This document shows, piece by piece, positions 24,746 through 33,289 of a stretch of 64,000 nt of DNA (position 1 is its first letter; each line of letters starts with the position of its first letter). The notes beneath the pieces are model-generated. The model made no database searches. It was not told where the DNA came from and was given only the letters and a program-made list of their open reading frames with translations. Both the position numbers and the translations under genes were made by a program. The stretch is taken from positions 124,001 to 188,000 of the forward strand of contig JAFEDS010000016.1 of NCBI GenBank assembly GCA_018241505.1, written 5' to 3'. Source of the stretch: Pseudomonadota bacterium. GTDB taxonomy: Bacteria > Pseudomonadota > Gammaproteobacteria > Steroidobacterales > Steroidobacteraceae.

Positions 24746-26955
24746 TTCAACAGGATCTCACCCGGGCCGCGCTCGCTCAATTCGATAACTGGGCGCAGTT
24801 GCCGGAAGCAGACCGCGCCCAGTGGCTCATGGCCCTGGCGGACCGCGAACCCGCTGTGCACGGGCGCCTCATGGCACTCATTGTTGCCGACCAGAAAGCC
24901 AACGAGCAGCCTTTTCTGCAGCTTCCGGAACCCGTTGGCAGCCTGATCGGCACCCAGTTCGGGCCCTGGCGCGTGATGAGTCTCATCGGCACCGGCGGCA
25001 TGGCGCAGGTTTGGCTCGCCCGGCGTGTGGACGGGCTGTATGAGGGCGTTGCGGCAATCAAACTGCTGCGGCTCGCCTCCCTGGATGCGGGTGCCAATGA
25101 GCGGTTTGCGCGCGAAGGCCAGATGCTCGCGCGCCTGAGTCATCCGAACATTGCGCGCCTGCTGGATGCCGGTGTCAGCGCTGGTGGCGAGCGGTTCCTC
25201 ATTCTCGAGTATGTTGATGGTGAGCGGATCGATGCCTGGTGCAACAGACAGCAATTGACAGTTGCACAGCGCATGGCTTTGTTCAGCGTCGTCTGTGGAG
25301 CCGTGGCGCACGCACATGAAAACCTGATCGTGCACCGTGATCTGAAGCCCTCCAACATTTTCGTGACCACGGATGGCGAGGTGAAGTTGCTCGATTTCGG
25401 CATCGCCAAGCTGATGGATGACGACACCGGGACGCGACACGAGCTGACTCGCAATATCGGACCCGCATTGACACCTGGGTATGCCGCCCCGGAGCAACTG
25501 GCGGGAGGACCGATATCCACCGCAACCGATGTGTTCGCACTGGGAGTGGTTCTATATGAGTTGCTGAACGGCGCGCCGCCGCCTCCGCGCAACCACGCCG
25601 ACGACACTCCAGAGCCTTTGTGGAACCTCCCTGCCGAAGCAGTCAGTCTCGCCGCGCAGCGTAGCGCCACCGTCAAAGGTCTCCGCAAGGAGCTGCGCGG
25701 TGATGTGGCAACGGTCGTTGCCAAAGCGATGCAGGGTATTGCAGCCAAGCGGTATCACTCGCCACTCGAACTTGCCAATGACCTGCAACGTGTGTTGGAC
25801 AATCGCCCGGTTCAGGCCCGGCCCGACTCCCTGCTGTATCGCGCACGCAAGTGGTCGCGGCGCCACGTGCTCGCCATCTCCATGGCGGCCGTCGTTCTGC
25901 TCAGCATTGCCGGCGGATTGACGGGGACATTCATCAACGCCCGCGCCGCGGCTCGTGAGGGCCAACGAGCAGTTGCGGTCAAGCGCTTTCTGCTGGACTT
26001 GTTTGAGCAAGCGCGCGGTTCCGTTCGTGGCGGTACCGAAGCGCGCGAAGCCACCTTGAGCGATGTGTTGAGTGCCGGCGCGGACCGGATCGACTCCGCG
26101 TTTGCCTCCCAACCGGAGATCCGCGACGAGGTTTTTCAGATCCTGGTCGAGCTCTATACAGACACGGGCTCGCGTGAACAGACCGAGCGACTGGCACGGC
26201 GCCGACTCGCGGCGGCTCGCGCCGCCTTCGGCCCCGCCGACCCACGCACGGCGCCGGCGCAAGTCATGCTCGGAGCGGTTCTCGTCAACTATGGGCAAAA
26301 CCAGGAGGCCCACGACCAACTCGACGCTGCGCAACGGCTTCTCGATGCCGCGGGCGATCACACTTCCATCGAACGCGCGAGGCTGTTGCGTTGGCAAGGT
26401 GCACTCGCCGATGCGACGAGCACCACACTGCCCTGGGCCTCACACCCGCTGCGGCAGGCCGCCATTCTGCTTCGCGATCGCTATCCGAAGGACGATGAGC
26501 TCCTGGCCACATTGGTACAATTGCCCAGGCTCGCCTGCCACTACGGCTACCCGGATGAGGCGCTGGAGGATGCCGATGAGTTGTTTGAAAGAACGCTGAC
26601 TCGGTATGGCAAGGATAATGTGTACTTCACGGAAGCGACCGTGCTACGCGCCAATTTGCTGCAGATGACGAATCGCGCCGGCGAGGCCGGGCCGCTTCTC
26701 GAGCAGGCGCTGCCGCAAATGCGCAAATATGTGGGTGAACGCAGTCCAAACGTCGTTGCCGTCCTGGCTCATCTGGCCGAAGCCTATGAGGCCACGGGGC
26801 GCACGGCGGAAGCCGAACAAACGCTGGCCAGCGCTCAACAGATGGTCGAGCAGGATCCGGGGAACGGTCACACGGTGGAGATCCTGGCGCGGTCGCGCAA
26901 AAGGATTGCGGAGTTGAAGGCGGGTCGGGCGCCGCGGTGTGGAGCAACCTCATAG
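24742..26955 (+). CDS. Serine/threonine kinase with C-terminal TPR region
   Basis: 737 residues. Kinase marks: GTGGMAQVW (83-91), lysine 107 in AAIKLLR, HRDLKPSN at 198-205 and DFG at 218-220, then GYAAPEQ. A membrane segment lies near 374-396 (LAISMAAVVLLSIAGGL). The remaining 340 residues are alanine-rich helices of tetratricopeptide type (for example AEQTLASAQQMVEQDPGNG), placed outside the cytoplasm by this topology. It is translationally coupled to the ECF sigma gene, so it presumably gates sigma activity. It ends only 3 bases from the convergent S9 peptidase. Confidence 0.9.
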   Translation: MIQQDLTRAALAQFDNWAQLPEADRAQWLMALADREPAVHGRLMALIVADQKANEQPFLQLPEPVGSLIGTQFGPWRVMSLIGTGGMAQVWLARRVDGLYEGVAAIKLLRLASLDAGANERFAREGQMLARLSHPNIARLLDAGVSAGGERFLILEYVDGERIDAWCNRQQLTVAQRMALFSVVCGAVAHAHENLIVHRDLKPSNIFVTTDGEVKLLDFGIAKLMDDDTGTRHELTRNIGPALTPGYAAPEQLAGGPISTATDVFALGVVLYELLNGAPPPPRNHADDTPEPLWNLPAEAVSLAAQRSATVKGLRKELRGDVATVVAKAMQGIAAKRYHSPLELANDLQRVLDNRPVQARPDSLLYRARKWSRRHVLAISMAAVVLLSIAGGLTGTFINARAAAREGQRAVAVKRFLLDLFEQARGSVRGGTEAREATLSDVLSAGADRIDSAFASQPEIRDEVFQILVELYTDTGSREQTERLARRRLAAARAAFGPADPRTAPAQVMLGAVLVNYGQNQEAHDQLDAAQRLLDAAGDHTSIERARLLRWQGALADATSTTLPWASHPLRQAAILLRDRYPKDDELLATLVQLPRLACHYGYPDEALEDADELFERTLTRYGKDNVYFTEATVLRANLLQMTNRAGEAGPLLEQALPQMRKYVGERSPNVVAVLAHLAEAYEATGRTAEAEQTLASAQQMVEQDPGNGHTVEILARSRKRIAELKAGRAPRCGATS

Positions 26956-26958
26956 CAC

Positions 26959-29049
26959 TCATTGCGATGCGGGAGCGCTATGGGCTCCGACGTTACCGCG
27001 GTCGAGGCGATAACGCTCAAACCACGCCAAAATTGCGTTTGATCGAGCGGCAAACTGCGACGGCCGCGTCAACGAGTGATACGCGCCCGGGATCATGATG
27101 AGCGCGCTCGGCACATTCCGAATCTGCAAGGCCTGGTAAAGCTGTCTGGCCTCGGTGCCGGGTGTCCGCACATCCACTGAACCGACTACCACCAACGTCG
27201 GTGTGGATACATTGCCGACGAGCGACAGCGGCGAGTGTGCCCAGTACGTTTCCGGCGCTTCCCACGGCAGCTTGTCGAACCAATAGTGGGTGACATAGGG
27301 CGCGATATCCGACGCGAGCATGCCACTGGACCAGTTGATAATGGGACTTTGACTCGCGGCCGCCCGGAAGCGGTGTGTCTTGCCGACAATCCAGGCCGTG
27401 AGTACGCCGCCGCCGGAGTGGCCGGCCACAAACAGCTCGTTCGCATCGACATTCCCTGTCTGGATCGCGGTGTCGACGACGCTCATCAGGTCGTCATAAT
27501 CATGACTCGGATAATCGTTGTGAATGAGATTCGCGAACTCTTCGCCGTAGGAGGTCGAGCCGCGCGGATTGGAGTAGACCACCACGTAACCGGCCGCCGC
27601 CCAGAGTTGATGACCGTGGGAAAACTGGGGGCCGTAGTTGAGATACGGGCCACCGTGGATCTCGAGAATGAGCGGATACTTTTTGGCGGGTTCGAAATTG
27701 GGTGGAGTGATCATCCACGCATCGATCGGACGGCCGTCGAACGAGGACTTCACCTCCAGGTGGCGGGTCTGGCCGAGCTGTACCGAAGCAAGCGCGGCCT
27801 GCGACACTTGCGTCAATGCTTCCGCCTTACCCCGCCGAACAACAAACAGCTCCGGCAGGCGGTCGGTCGCGCCGCCGGTGTAGACAACGACGTCATTTGC
27901 CGCAGATGAGAATTCTCCGCTCGTATACGGCAGGTCGATATCGGCGCCCGCGACCACATGATCGGCCACAGGCTTCAGGCGACCGTCGAGTGACATCCGG
28001 TCAATGCGAGTCACGCCGTGGTCGGTGTACTGCACAAAGAAATGGCGGCTGTCGGCGGTCCAGCGATAAGCGGCGATTGATCGGTCGAGCTTGCCGCTCA
28101 CGACGCGGACATTGCTGCCATCCTTGTCCATGAGGTTGAGGCGAATGTTATGGACGCTGCGGCGGCGGTCCTCGAACCCCAGAAAGGCGATGTGGGATCC
28201 ATCCGGCGAAAAGGATGCCGCCCGGTAAGGCCCTGTCAGGTGGGTCAGCGGCACCAGGGTGCCATCCGCCACCCTCAGCCGATAGATTGTCAGGTGAGTC
28301 GGTTGGTGTCGGCCCGGATCGACCGGCTGGCGTTCCCAATCTTCGCTACGAGCACCCGACAGGAGCAGATCCTGTCCGTCCGCAGACCAGGTCAGCGGAC
28401 CGCAATCGCTGAAAGGGCCCGATGTGAGCTGGCGCGCGGAACCGCCGCCGCTGGGAACCACGAACACATGAGAATAGCCCTTGCCGAGGTCGCCGATCTC
28501 GTCAGCCTGATAGTTGAGCCCTTCGAGCACCTTTGCGGGCTCAGCCCAGTGCGCTCCGCTGGGAGGCACGAGAGCATCGCCCAGCTTCGCGGCCGCCTCC
28601 GGCACAAACCTGATGAAGGCAATTGAGCCGCCGTCGGGTGACCAGGCGATATCATGAGGCGACTCATCCTCAGCGGTCAGAGCGACGATCTTACCCGTCC
28701 GCATGGAGCGGACGAACAGGCGCGCATGACCTCCAACCGGTGAGTAGATGTACGCAAGACGCTGGCCGTTCGGCGACCAACGCACTGAAGAGAAGGTGCC
28801 CCGCTCCGAGCCAACCTGTGTGTCAGTCCGCGTTGCAATATCCAGGAGCCACAGCGACTGGAGCTGCTCGTCCGACTGGATATCGTTCGCCTCGCGCAGA
28901 TAGGCAATGACCTTGCCATCCGGACGAATCTGCGGGTTGGACACCCACTGCAGCGAGAAGAGATCCTGGGGCGTGAGCGGATGCGAAGCGGTGGCAAAAC
29001 AGGTGCCCGTTGCACAAACCCACACCAAAGCCAGCAACCATGTGCGCAT
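26959..29049 (-). CDS. S9 family prolyl oligopeptidase/acylaminoacyl-peptidase, secreted
   Basis: 696 residues with a signal peptide (1-20). The N-terminal beta-propeller shows WD40-like PD40 repeats (IRPDGKVIAYLREAN; SPNGQRLAYIYS; SPDGGSIAFIRF). The alpha/beta hydrolase domain has the nucleophile motif GHSGGG (FVAGHSGGGVLTAW), an Asp in VVGSVDVRTP and the His in PGAYHSL, so the triad is complete. It should cleave short peptides or acyl-amino-acids in the periplasm. It is the last gene of the seven-gene operon from 38020 (9-base gap to the preceding gene). Confidence 0.9.
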   Translation of the reverse strand: MRTWLLALVWVCATGTCFATASHPLTPQDLFSLQWVSNPQIRPDGKVIAYLREANDIQSDEQLQSLWLLDIATRTDTQVGSERGTFSSVRWSPNGQRLAYIYSPVGGHARLFVRSMRTGKIVALTAEDESPHDIAWSPDGGSIAFIRFVPEAAAKLGDALVPPSGAHWAEPAKVLEGLNYQADEIGDLGKGYSHVFVVPSGGGSARQLTSGPFSDCGPLTWSADGQDLLLSGARSEDWERQPVDPGRHQPTHLTIYRLRVADGTLVPLTHLTGPYRAASFSPDGSHIAFLGFEDRRRSVHNIRLNLMDKDGSNVRVVSGKLDRSIAAYRWTADSRHFFVQYTDHGVTRIDRMSLDGRLKPVADHVVAGADIDLPYTSGEFSSAANDVVVYTGGATDRLPELFVVRRGKAEALTQVSQAALASVQLGQTRHLEVKSSFDGRPIDAWMITPPNFEPAKKYPLILEIHGGPYLNYGPQFSHGHQLWAAAGYVVVYSNPRGSTSYGEEFANLIHNDYPSHDYDDLMSVVDTAIQTGNVDANELFVAGHSGGGVLTAWIVGKTHRFRAAASQSPIINWSSGMLASDIAPYVTHYWFDKLPWEAPETYWAHSPLSLVGNVSTPTLVVVGSVDVRTPGTEARQLYQALQIRNVPSALIMIPGAYHSLTRPSQFAARSNAILAWFERYRLDRGNVGAHSAPASQ

Positions 29050-29058
29050 CGAAATCTC

Positions 29059-29934
29059 TCAACTCTTCAGGAATGACAGGAGCCGGTCGGCTGTTCGCAG
29101 TGGAACCTCTTCCTGAGGGACGTGGCCGCAATCGAGACTCTCGCCGCTGACGTTTACGGCCACATCGCGCCAGGTCTGCAACACATCGTAGAGAGTGCCC
29201 ACGACACCGTGCGCACCCCAGAGGGCCAGGAGAGGCGCAATGACTTTACGCTGCGCGTCGAGTCGATCGTGCTCCAGGTCGATGGAAGCCGCAGCCCGAT
29301 AGTCCTCGCAGATCGCCTCGACTGTCCCGGGCCGCAGGTAACATCGCAGATACTCGCGAATCAGCACCTCAGACGGAACGCCGGGTGTTTTGCTCTGACT
29401 ATAGAGATGATGGCGGACAAAGAATTCGGGGTCCGCGGCAATCAGGCGCTCCGGCAACGGCGCCGGCTGAATGAAAAAGAACCACCAGAAGTAGCGAGTC
29501 GCAAACTCCCGATCGGTCCGCGCATACATGGTTGCTGTGGGAGCGATATCGAGGACCGCGAGCCGTTCAACCGTGTCAGCGTGATCGAGCGCCATCCGGT
29601 GCGCCACCCGACCACCCCGATCGTGACCGATGACAGCGAAGCGCTCGTGACCGAAGCGCCGCATGACTTCGACCTGGTCCGCCGCCATGGCGCGCTTTGA
29701 ATAGTTGACATGTCCCTCCCCGCCCGTCACGCGGCAGGAATCGCCATAACCCCGCAGGTCGGTGGCAATCACTTCATAGCCCGCTCGGACCAGACGCGGC
29801 GCGACTTCATGCCAGGTGAGATGGGTTTGGGGATGCCCGTGGAGCAACAATACCGGCTGGCCCTGCCCGGCCCGTACGCCGTGTATGGTGACGCCTTCAG
29901 TGACACTCACGTCAAAGGGGGCGAATTCACGCAT
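29059..29934 (-). CDS. Haloacetate-dehalogenase-like alpha/beta hydrolase
   Basis: 291 residues from the ATG at 29934; the longer open frame upstream is noise overlapping the symporter gene. It closely resembles fluoroacetate dehalogenases: nucleophile Asp105 in GHDRGGRVAHRMALDH, Asp129 in LAVLDI, His271 in DCGHVP, plus DLRGYGDS. Of the halide pocket His149/Trp150/Tyr212 known in the Burkholderia enzyme, the His position is Trp here (WW at 150-151) while Trp and Tyr212 (EDYRAA) remain. The activity could therefore be dehalogenation of a different haloacid, or an ester or epoxide hydrolysis. It lies 8 bases after the symporter gene in the operon. Confidence 0.85.
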   Translation of the reverse strand: MREFAPFDVSVTEGVTIHGVRAGQGQPVLLLHGHPQTHLTWHEVAPRLVRAGYEVIATDLRGYGDSCRVTGGEGHVNYSKRAMAADQVEVMRRFGHERFAVIGHDRGGRVAHRMALDHADTVERLAVLDIAPTATMYARTDREFATRYFWWFFFIQPAPLPERLIAADPEFFVRHHLYSQSKTPGVPSEVLIREYLRCYLRPGTVEAICEDYRAAASIDLEHDRLDAQRKVIAPLLALWGAHGVVGTLYDVLQTWRDVAVNVSGESLDCGHVPQEEVPLRTADRLLSFLKS

Positions 29935-29942
29935 GAATACGC

Positions 29943-31244
29943 TCACGGCGTCTCTTCCCCTGACAGAACGCGCCTCATGGTGGCCGTGTCCAATGCGCCT
30001 TCCCATCTGGCAACAATGATCGTCGCAACGCCGTTGCCAATGAGATTTGTCAACGCACGCGCCTCTGACATGAAGCGATCCACGCCAAACACCAGAGACA
30101 GGCCCGCGATCGGCAACGTGTGCAGTGACGAAACAGTCGCAGCCAGGGTGACGAATCCACCACCCGTGACCGCCGCTGAACCCTTGGATGTCAACAACAG
30201 CAATCCCAACAGGGCGAGCTGCTGCTCCCAGCCGAACGGAACGTGCGCGGCCTGAGCAATGAACAGCGCCGCCATGGTCAGGTAGACTGAAGTACCATCG
30301 AGATTGAAAGCATATCCGGTCGGTACCACCAGGCCGACCACCGGCCGGGCGCAACCCAGGCGCTCCAGCTTCAACATCAAGCCGGGCAAGGCGCTCTCGG
30401 AAGTCGAGGTGCCGAGCACGACCAGGATCTCCTCCCGGATGTACACGAGAAAGCGCCACAGGCTGAAGCCGCCCAGGCGCGCCACCAACATGAGAACACC
30501 GAAAATGAAAACCGCGCAGGTGACAAACATTCCGAGCAGCAGCAGCCCGAGGTGATGCAGCGCGCCCAGACCGTATTTGCCCACCGTAAATGCCATCGCG
30601 CCGAACGCGCCAATGGGAGCCAGGCGCATGATGAGGCCGATCACTGCAAACAATCCCTGTGTCAGGCGCTCGAACAGATCGAGGACCGGGCGCGCCCGTG
30701 TTCCGAGCGAGGACAGGCCGAGCCCCAACAGCACGGAAAAGAACAGCACCTGCAGGGTCTCTCCCTTCGCGAACGCACCGACTACGCTTTCCGGGACCAC
30801 TTGCAACAGCGCGGCGAGGAACCCGGGATGCTCCGCGGCCGAGGCCGCGACCACGGCGGGACTCACGGCGGGCGAATCCAGTGTAATTCCGTCGCCGGGA
30901 CGAATGACATTGGCCGCAATCAGACCCAACACCAGCGCCAGGCTGGTCAGAGCCTCGAAGTAAATGAACGCCTTGAGGCCGACCCGGCCGACCTCGCGGG
31001 CATTTCCCATGTTGCCGACACCGACAACAACCGTAACGAACACAATCGGCTCAATCATCATGCGGATGAGCCGGATGAACAGATCGCCGAGCGGCTTCAG
31101 GTTCGCGCCAACATCCGGATAGCAATAGCCGAGCACAGCCCCCGCAATGATGGCCGCCAGGACCACCGTATAGAGCCGGCGGTACCAGGGGGTCGCAGAG
31201 CTCCCCATCTGCGGCGCGGCAGCGATGGGAGCAGCATTCGTCAT
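29943..31244 (-). CDS. Dicarboxylate/amino acid:cation symporter (DAACS family, DctA/GltP like)
   Basis: About 433 residues from the ATG at 31244, whose ATGA overlaps the leuD stop. There are eight or so hydrophobic segments, and the family signatures GTSTSESALPGLM (the serine-rich re-entrant loop) and FNLDGTSVYLTMAALF, where the substrate- and Na+-binding Asn/Asp of transmembrane 7 and 8 lie. It imports C4-dicarboxylates or acidic amino acids with H+ or Na+. Position between leuD and the dehalogenase-like hydrolase suggests it brings in the dicarboxylic intermediate that LeuCD acts on; this is inference. Confidence 0.9.
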   Translation of the reverse strand: MTNAAPIAAAPQMGSSATPWYRRLYTVVLAAIIAGAVLGYCYPDVGANLKPLGDLFIRLIRMMIEPIVFVTVVVGVGNMGNAREVGRVGLKAFIYFEALTSLALVLGLIAANVIRPGDGITLDSPAVSPAVVAASAAEHPGFLAALLQVVPESVVGAFAKGETLQVLFFSVLLGLGLSSLGTRARPVLDLFERLTQGLFAVIGLIMRLAPIGAFGAMAFTVGKYGLGALHHLGLLLLGMFVTCAVFIFGVLMLVARLGGFSLWRFLVYIREEILVVLGTSTSESALPGLMLKLERLGCARPVVGLVVPTGYAFNLDGTSVYLTMAALFIAQAAHVPFGWEQQLALLGLLLLTSKGSAAVTGGGFVTLAATVSSLHTLPIAGLSLVFGVDRFMSEARALTNLIGNGVATIIVARWEGALDTATMRRVLSGEETP

Positions 31245-31867
31245 CGGACCATCGCTTGGGGTTCCAGCCAGGGCCGTGCCGCCCAATGTGCCGCCTCGAA
31301 GCGCGCAATATCGGCCGACCATTTCAAGGTCGCGTCAATCGCATCGCGGCCGCATAACAGATCGTCCTTGCGCAGCGGGTCGACTTCAAAGTGCAAACGC
31401 GCGCCCCGCGAGCAGTGTATGAGCTGCGACGCGAGATCCACGCGCAAGGTGTTTTGTGCCGGGTCGGCACACAGGTTCTGCAGAAAAACGACTTGCTCCG
31501 GTGGCAGGCTCATGGGCAACAGGCCGTTCTTGAAACAATTGTCCTGGAAGATGCTGGCAAACGTACTGCCAATGAGGGCACGGATTCCCCACTGCTGCAA
31601 TCCCCATACGGCATGCTCACGGCTCGAGCCGCAGCCGAAGTTAGGTCCCACCACCAGGAAACAGGACTCGCGGTAGCCGGGTCTGTTGAGTATGAAGTCG
31701 CTGCGTTCACTGCCACCCGCATCGTAGCGCAAATCATAAAACAGGCCGGCCGCCAGCCCTTCGCGCGTGATGCCCTTCAGAAACTGCTTGGGCATGATAA
31801 CGTCAGTATCGACATTTGCCTGCGGCAGGGGTGCGGCGCTACCGCTAACTCGTGTGAACGGTAACAA
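31241..31867 (-). CDS. leuD: 3-isopropylmalate dehydratase small subunit-like protein
   Basis: 208 residues with the swivelling-domain signatures of LeuD: NVDTDVIMPKQFLKG near residue 18 and NFGCGSSREHAVWGL near 90. It pairs with LeuC to interconvert 2- and 3-hydroxy branched dicarboxylates through an alkene. It lies 6 bases after leuC and overlaps the symporter. There is no leuA or leuB here, and the neighbours are catabolic, so the real substrate may be a methylmalate/citraconate-like acid and not 3-isopropylmalate. Confidence 0.85.
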   Translation of the reverse strand: MLPFTRVSGSAAPLPQANVDTDVIMPKQFLKGITREGLAAGLFYDLRYDAGGSERSDFILNRPGYRESCFLVVGPNFGCGSSREHAVWGLQQWGIRALIGSTFASIFQDNCFKNGLLPMSLPPEQVVFLQNLCADPAQNTLRVDLASQLIHCSRGARLHFEVDPLRKDDLLCGRDAIDATLKWSADIARFEAAHWAARPWLEPQAMVR

Positions 31868-31873
31868 GATCCT

Positions 31874-33289
31874 TCAACTCCCCGCGCGAATCGCGCGCAC
31901 ATCGGCAATCCGACCTGCAACCGCCGCGGCGGCCACCATGGCCGGGCTCATGAGGTGGGTACGAGCCCCGCGGCCCTGACGGCCTTCGAAATTGCGGTTG
32001 GTGCTCGACGCGCAACGCGCACCCGCCGGCAGCACATCGTCATTCATCGCCAGGCACAGCGAGCAACCCGACTGCCGCCACTCGAATCCGGCTTGCGTGA
32101 AAATCCGGTCGAGCCCCTCCGCTTCGGCCTCGCGCCGCACTTGGGTCGAGCCAGGCACAACCATTGCGCGCACACCCGGCGCAACCTTGCGCCCTTGTAC
32201 GATTGTGGCAGCGGCACGCAGGTCTTCGAGACGGCCATTGGTGCAGGAGCCTATGAACGCATGGTCGATTCTGATGTCCTGGACAGCCGTGCCGGGCCGC
32301 AAGTCCATGTAGGCGAGCGCGCGCTCAATCCCGCTTCGTCGCGTGGGATCCGCCTCAGCGGCAGGATCCGGGATGCGGCCGTCGATAGCAACGACCTGGT
32401 CGGGGCTCGTGCCCCAACTCACCAGCGGCGCCACCGAGCCGGCATCCAGCAGCAACTCGCGATCGAACACCGCATCCGGATCGCTTCTGAGAGTGTCCCA
32501 ATCGGCCGTAGCCCGCTGCCACAAATCGCCCTGCGGCGCGCGGGCGCGCCCCATCAAAAATCTCAATGCCGCCTCGTCGGGGGCAATGAGTGCTCCACGG
32601 GCCCCCGCCTCGACGATCATGTTGCAAAGGGTCATCCGGCCCGCGACCTGCAGCTCCGTCACGACCGGTCCGGTGAATTCGACGGTGAAACCCGTGGCAC
32701 CGGCTGCGCCGAGCACGCTGATGATCTTCATGACGAGGTCCTTGGCCGTCACACCCAGGGGCAAGCGGCCTCGAATCGTGACTCGCATACCTTTCAGCCG
32801 CTCATACACGAGGGTCTGAGTCGCCAGAAGATGCTCGACCTCGGATGTACCGATCCCGAAACCCAACGCACCGAAGGCCCCGTAGGTTGTTGTGTGGCTG
32901 TCACCGCACGCGATGACCATACCCGGCTGCACAATCCCCTGTTCAGGCACCACCACGTGTTCGATGCCCTGTCGCGCGTCGAGAATGCCGCAGTACTCGA
33001 TACCGAACTCGTCGCAGTTGGCCTCGAAGTAGTCCACCTGCCGCGACGCCTGCGAGTCGCCGATCCGGCGAGAGCGATGCGGCTCAGTGGGATTGACGTG
33101 ATCGACGACTCCGAAGCAGGCTTCAGGACGGTGAACCCGGCGACCCGCGGCGCGCAAGCCGGCGAAGGCTTGCGGACTGGTGTATTCGTTGAGAATGTGC
33201 CGATCGATGTAGAGCAGGACGTGGCGCGCATCGAGCTCGCGCACAATGTGGCGCTCCAGGATCTTTTCGTAGAGAGTCTTCATCGACAA
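31874..33289 (-). CDS. leuC: 3-isopropylmalate dehydratase large subunit-like protein (aconitase family)
   Basis: 471 residues of the aconitase superfamily. Seen: LLYIDRHILNEYTSPQAF, ACGDSHTTTYGAFGALGFGIGTSEVEH, and the three cysteines that hold the [4Fe-4S] cluster, in FIGSCTNGR and GCSLCLAMND; then NRNFEGRQGRGARTHLMSP. Close overall to LeuC, but the usual DHNVxT motif reads DHVNPT, a swap next to the active-site His. It directly abuts the penicillin acylase gene (no gap) and is followed by leuD. The operon setting makes leucine synthesis unlikely as its only job. Confidence 0.87.
   Translation of the reverse strand: MSMKTLYEKILERHIVRELDARHVLLYIDRHILNEYTSPQAFAGLRAAGRRVHRPEACFGVVDHVNPTEPHRSRRIGDSQASRQVDYFEANCDEFGIEYCGILDARQGIEHVVVPEQGIVQPGMVIACGDSHTTTYGAFGALGFGIGTSEVEHLLATQTLVYERLKGMRVTIRGRLPLGVTAKDLVMKIISVLGAAGATGFTVEFTGPVVTELQVAGRMTLCNMIVEAGARGALIAPDEAALRFLMGRARAPQGDLWQRATADWDTLRSDPDAVFDRELLLDAGSVAPLVSWGTSPDQVVAIDGRIPDPAAEADPTRRSGIERALAYMDLRPGTAVQDIRIDHAFIGSCTNGRLEDLRAAATIVQGRKVAPGVRAMVVPGSTQVRREAEAEGLDRIFTQAGFEWRQSGCSLCLAMNDDVLPAGARCASSTNRNFEGRQGRGARTHLMSPAMVAAAAVAGRIADVRAIRAGS

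Noticed and set aside
29935-30459. Upstream extension of the dehalogenase-like gene
   Set aside because: The open frame continues to 30459 but lies inside the symporter gene on the same strand; the extra residues resemble nothing, and the ATG at 29934 fits the family start.
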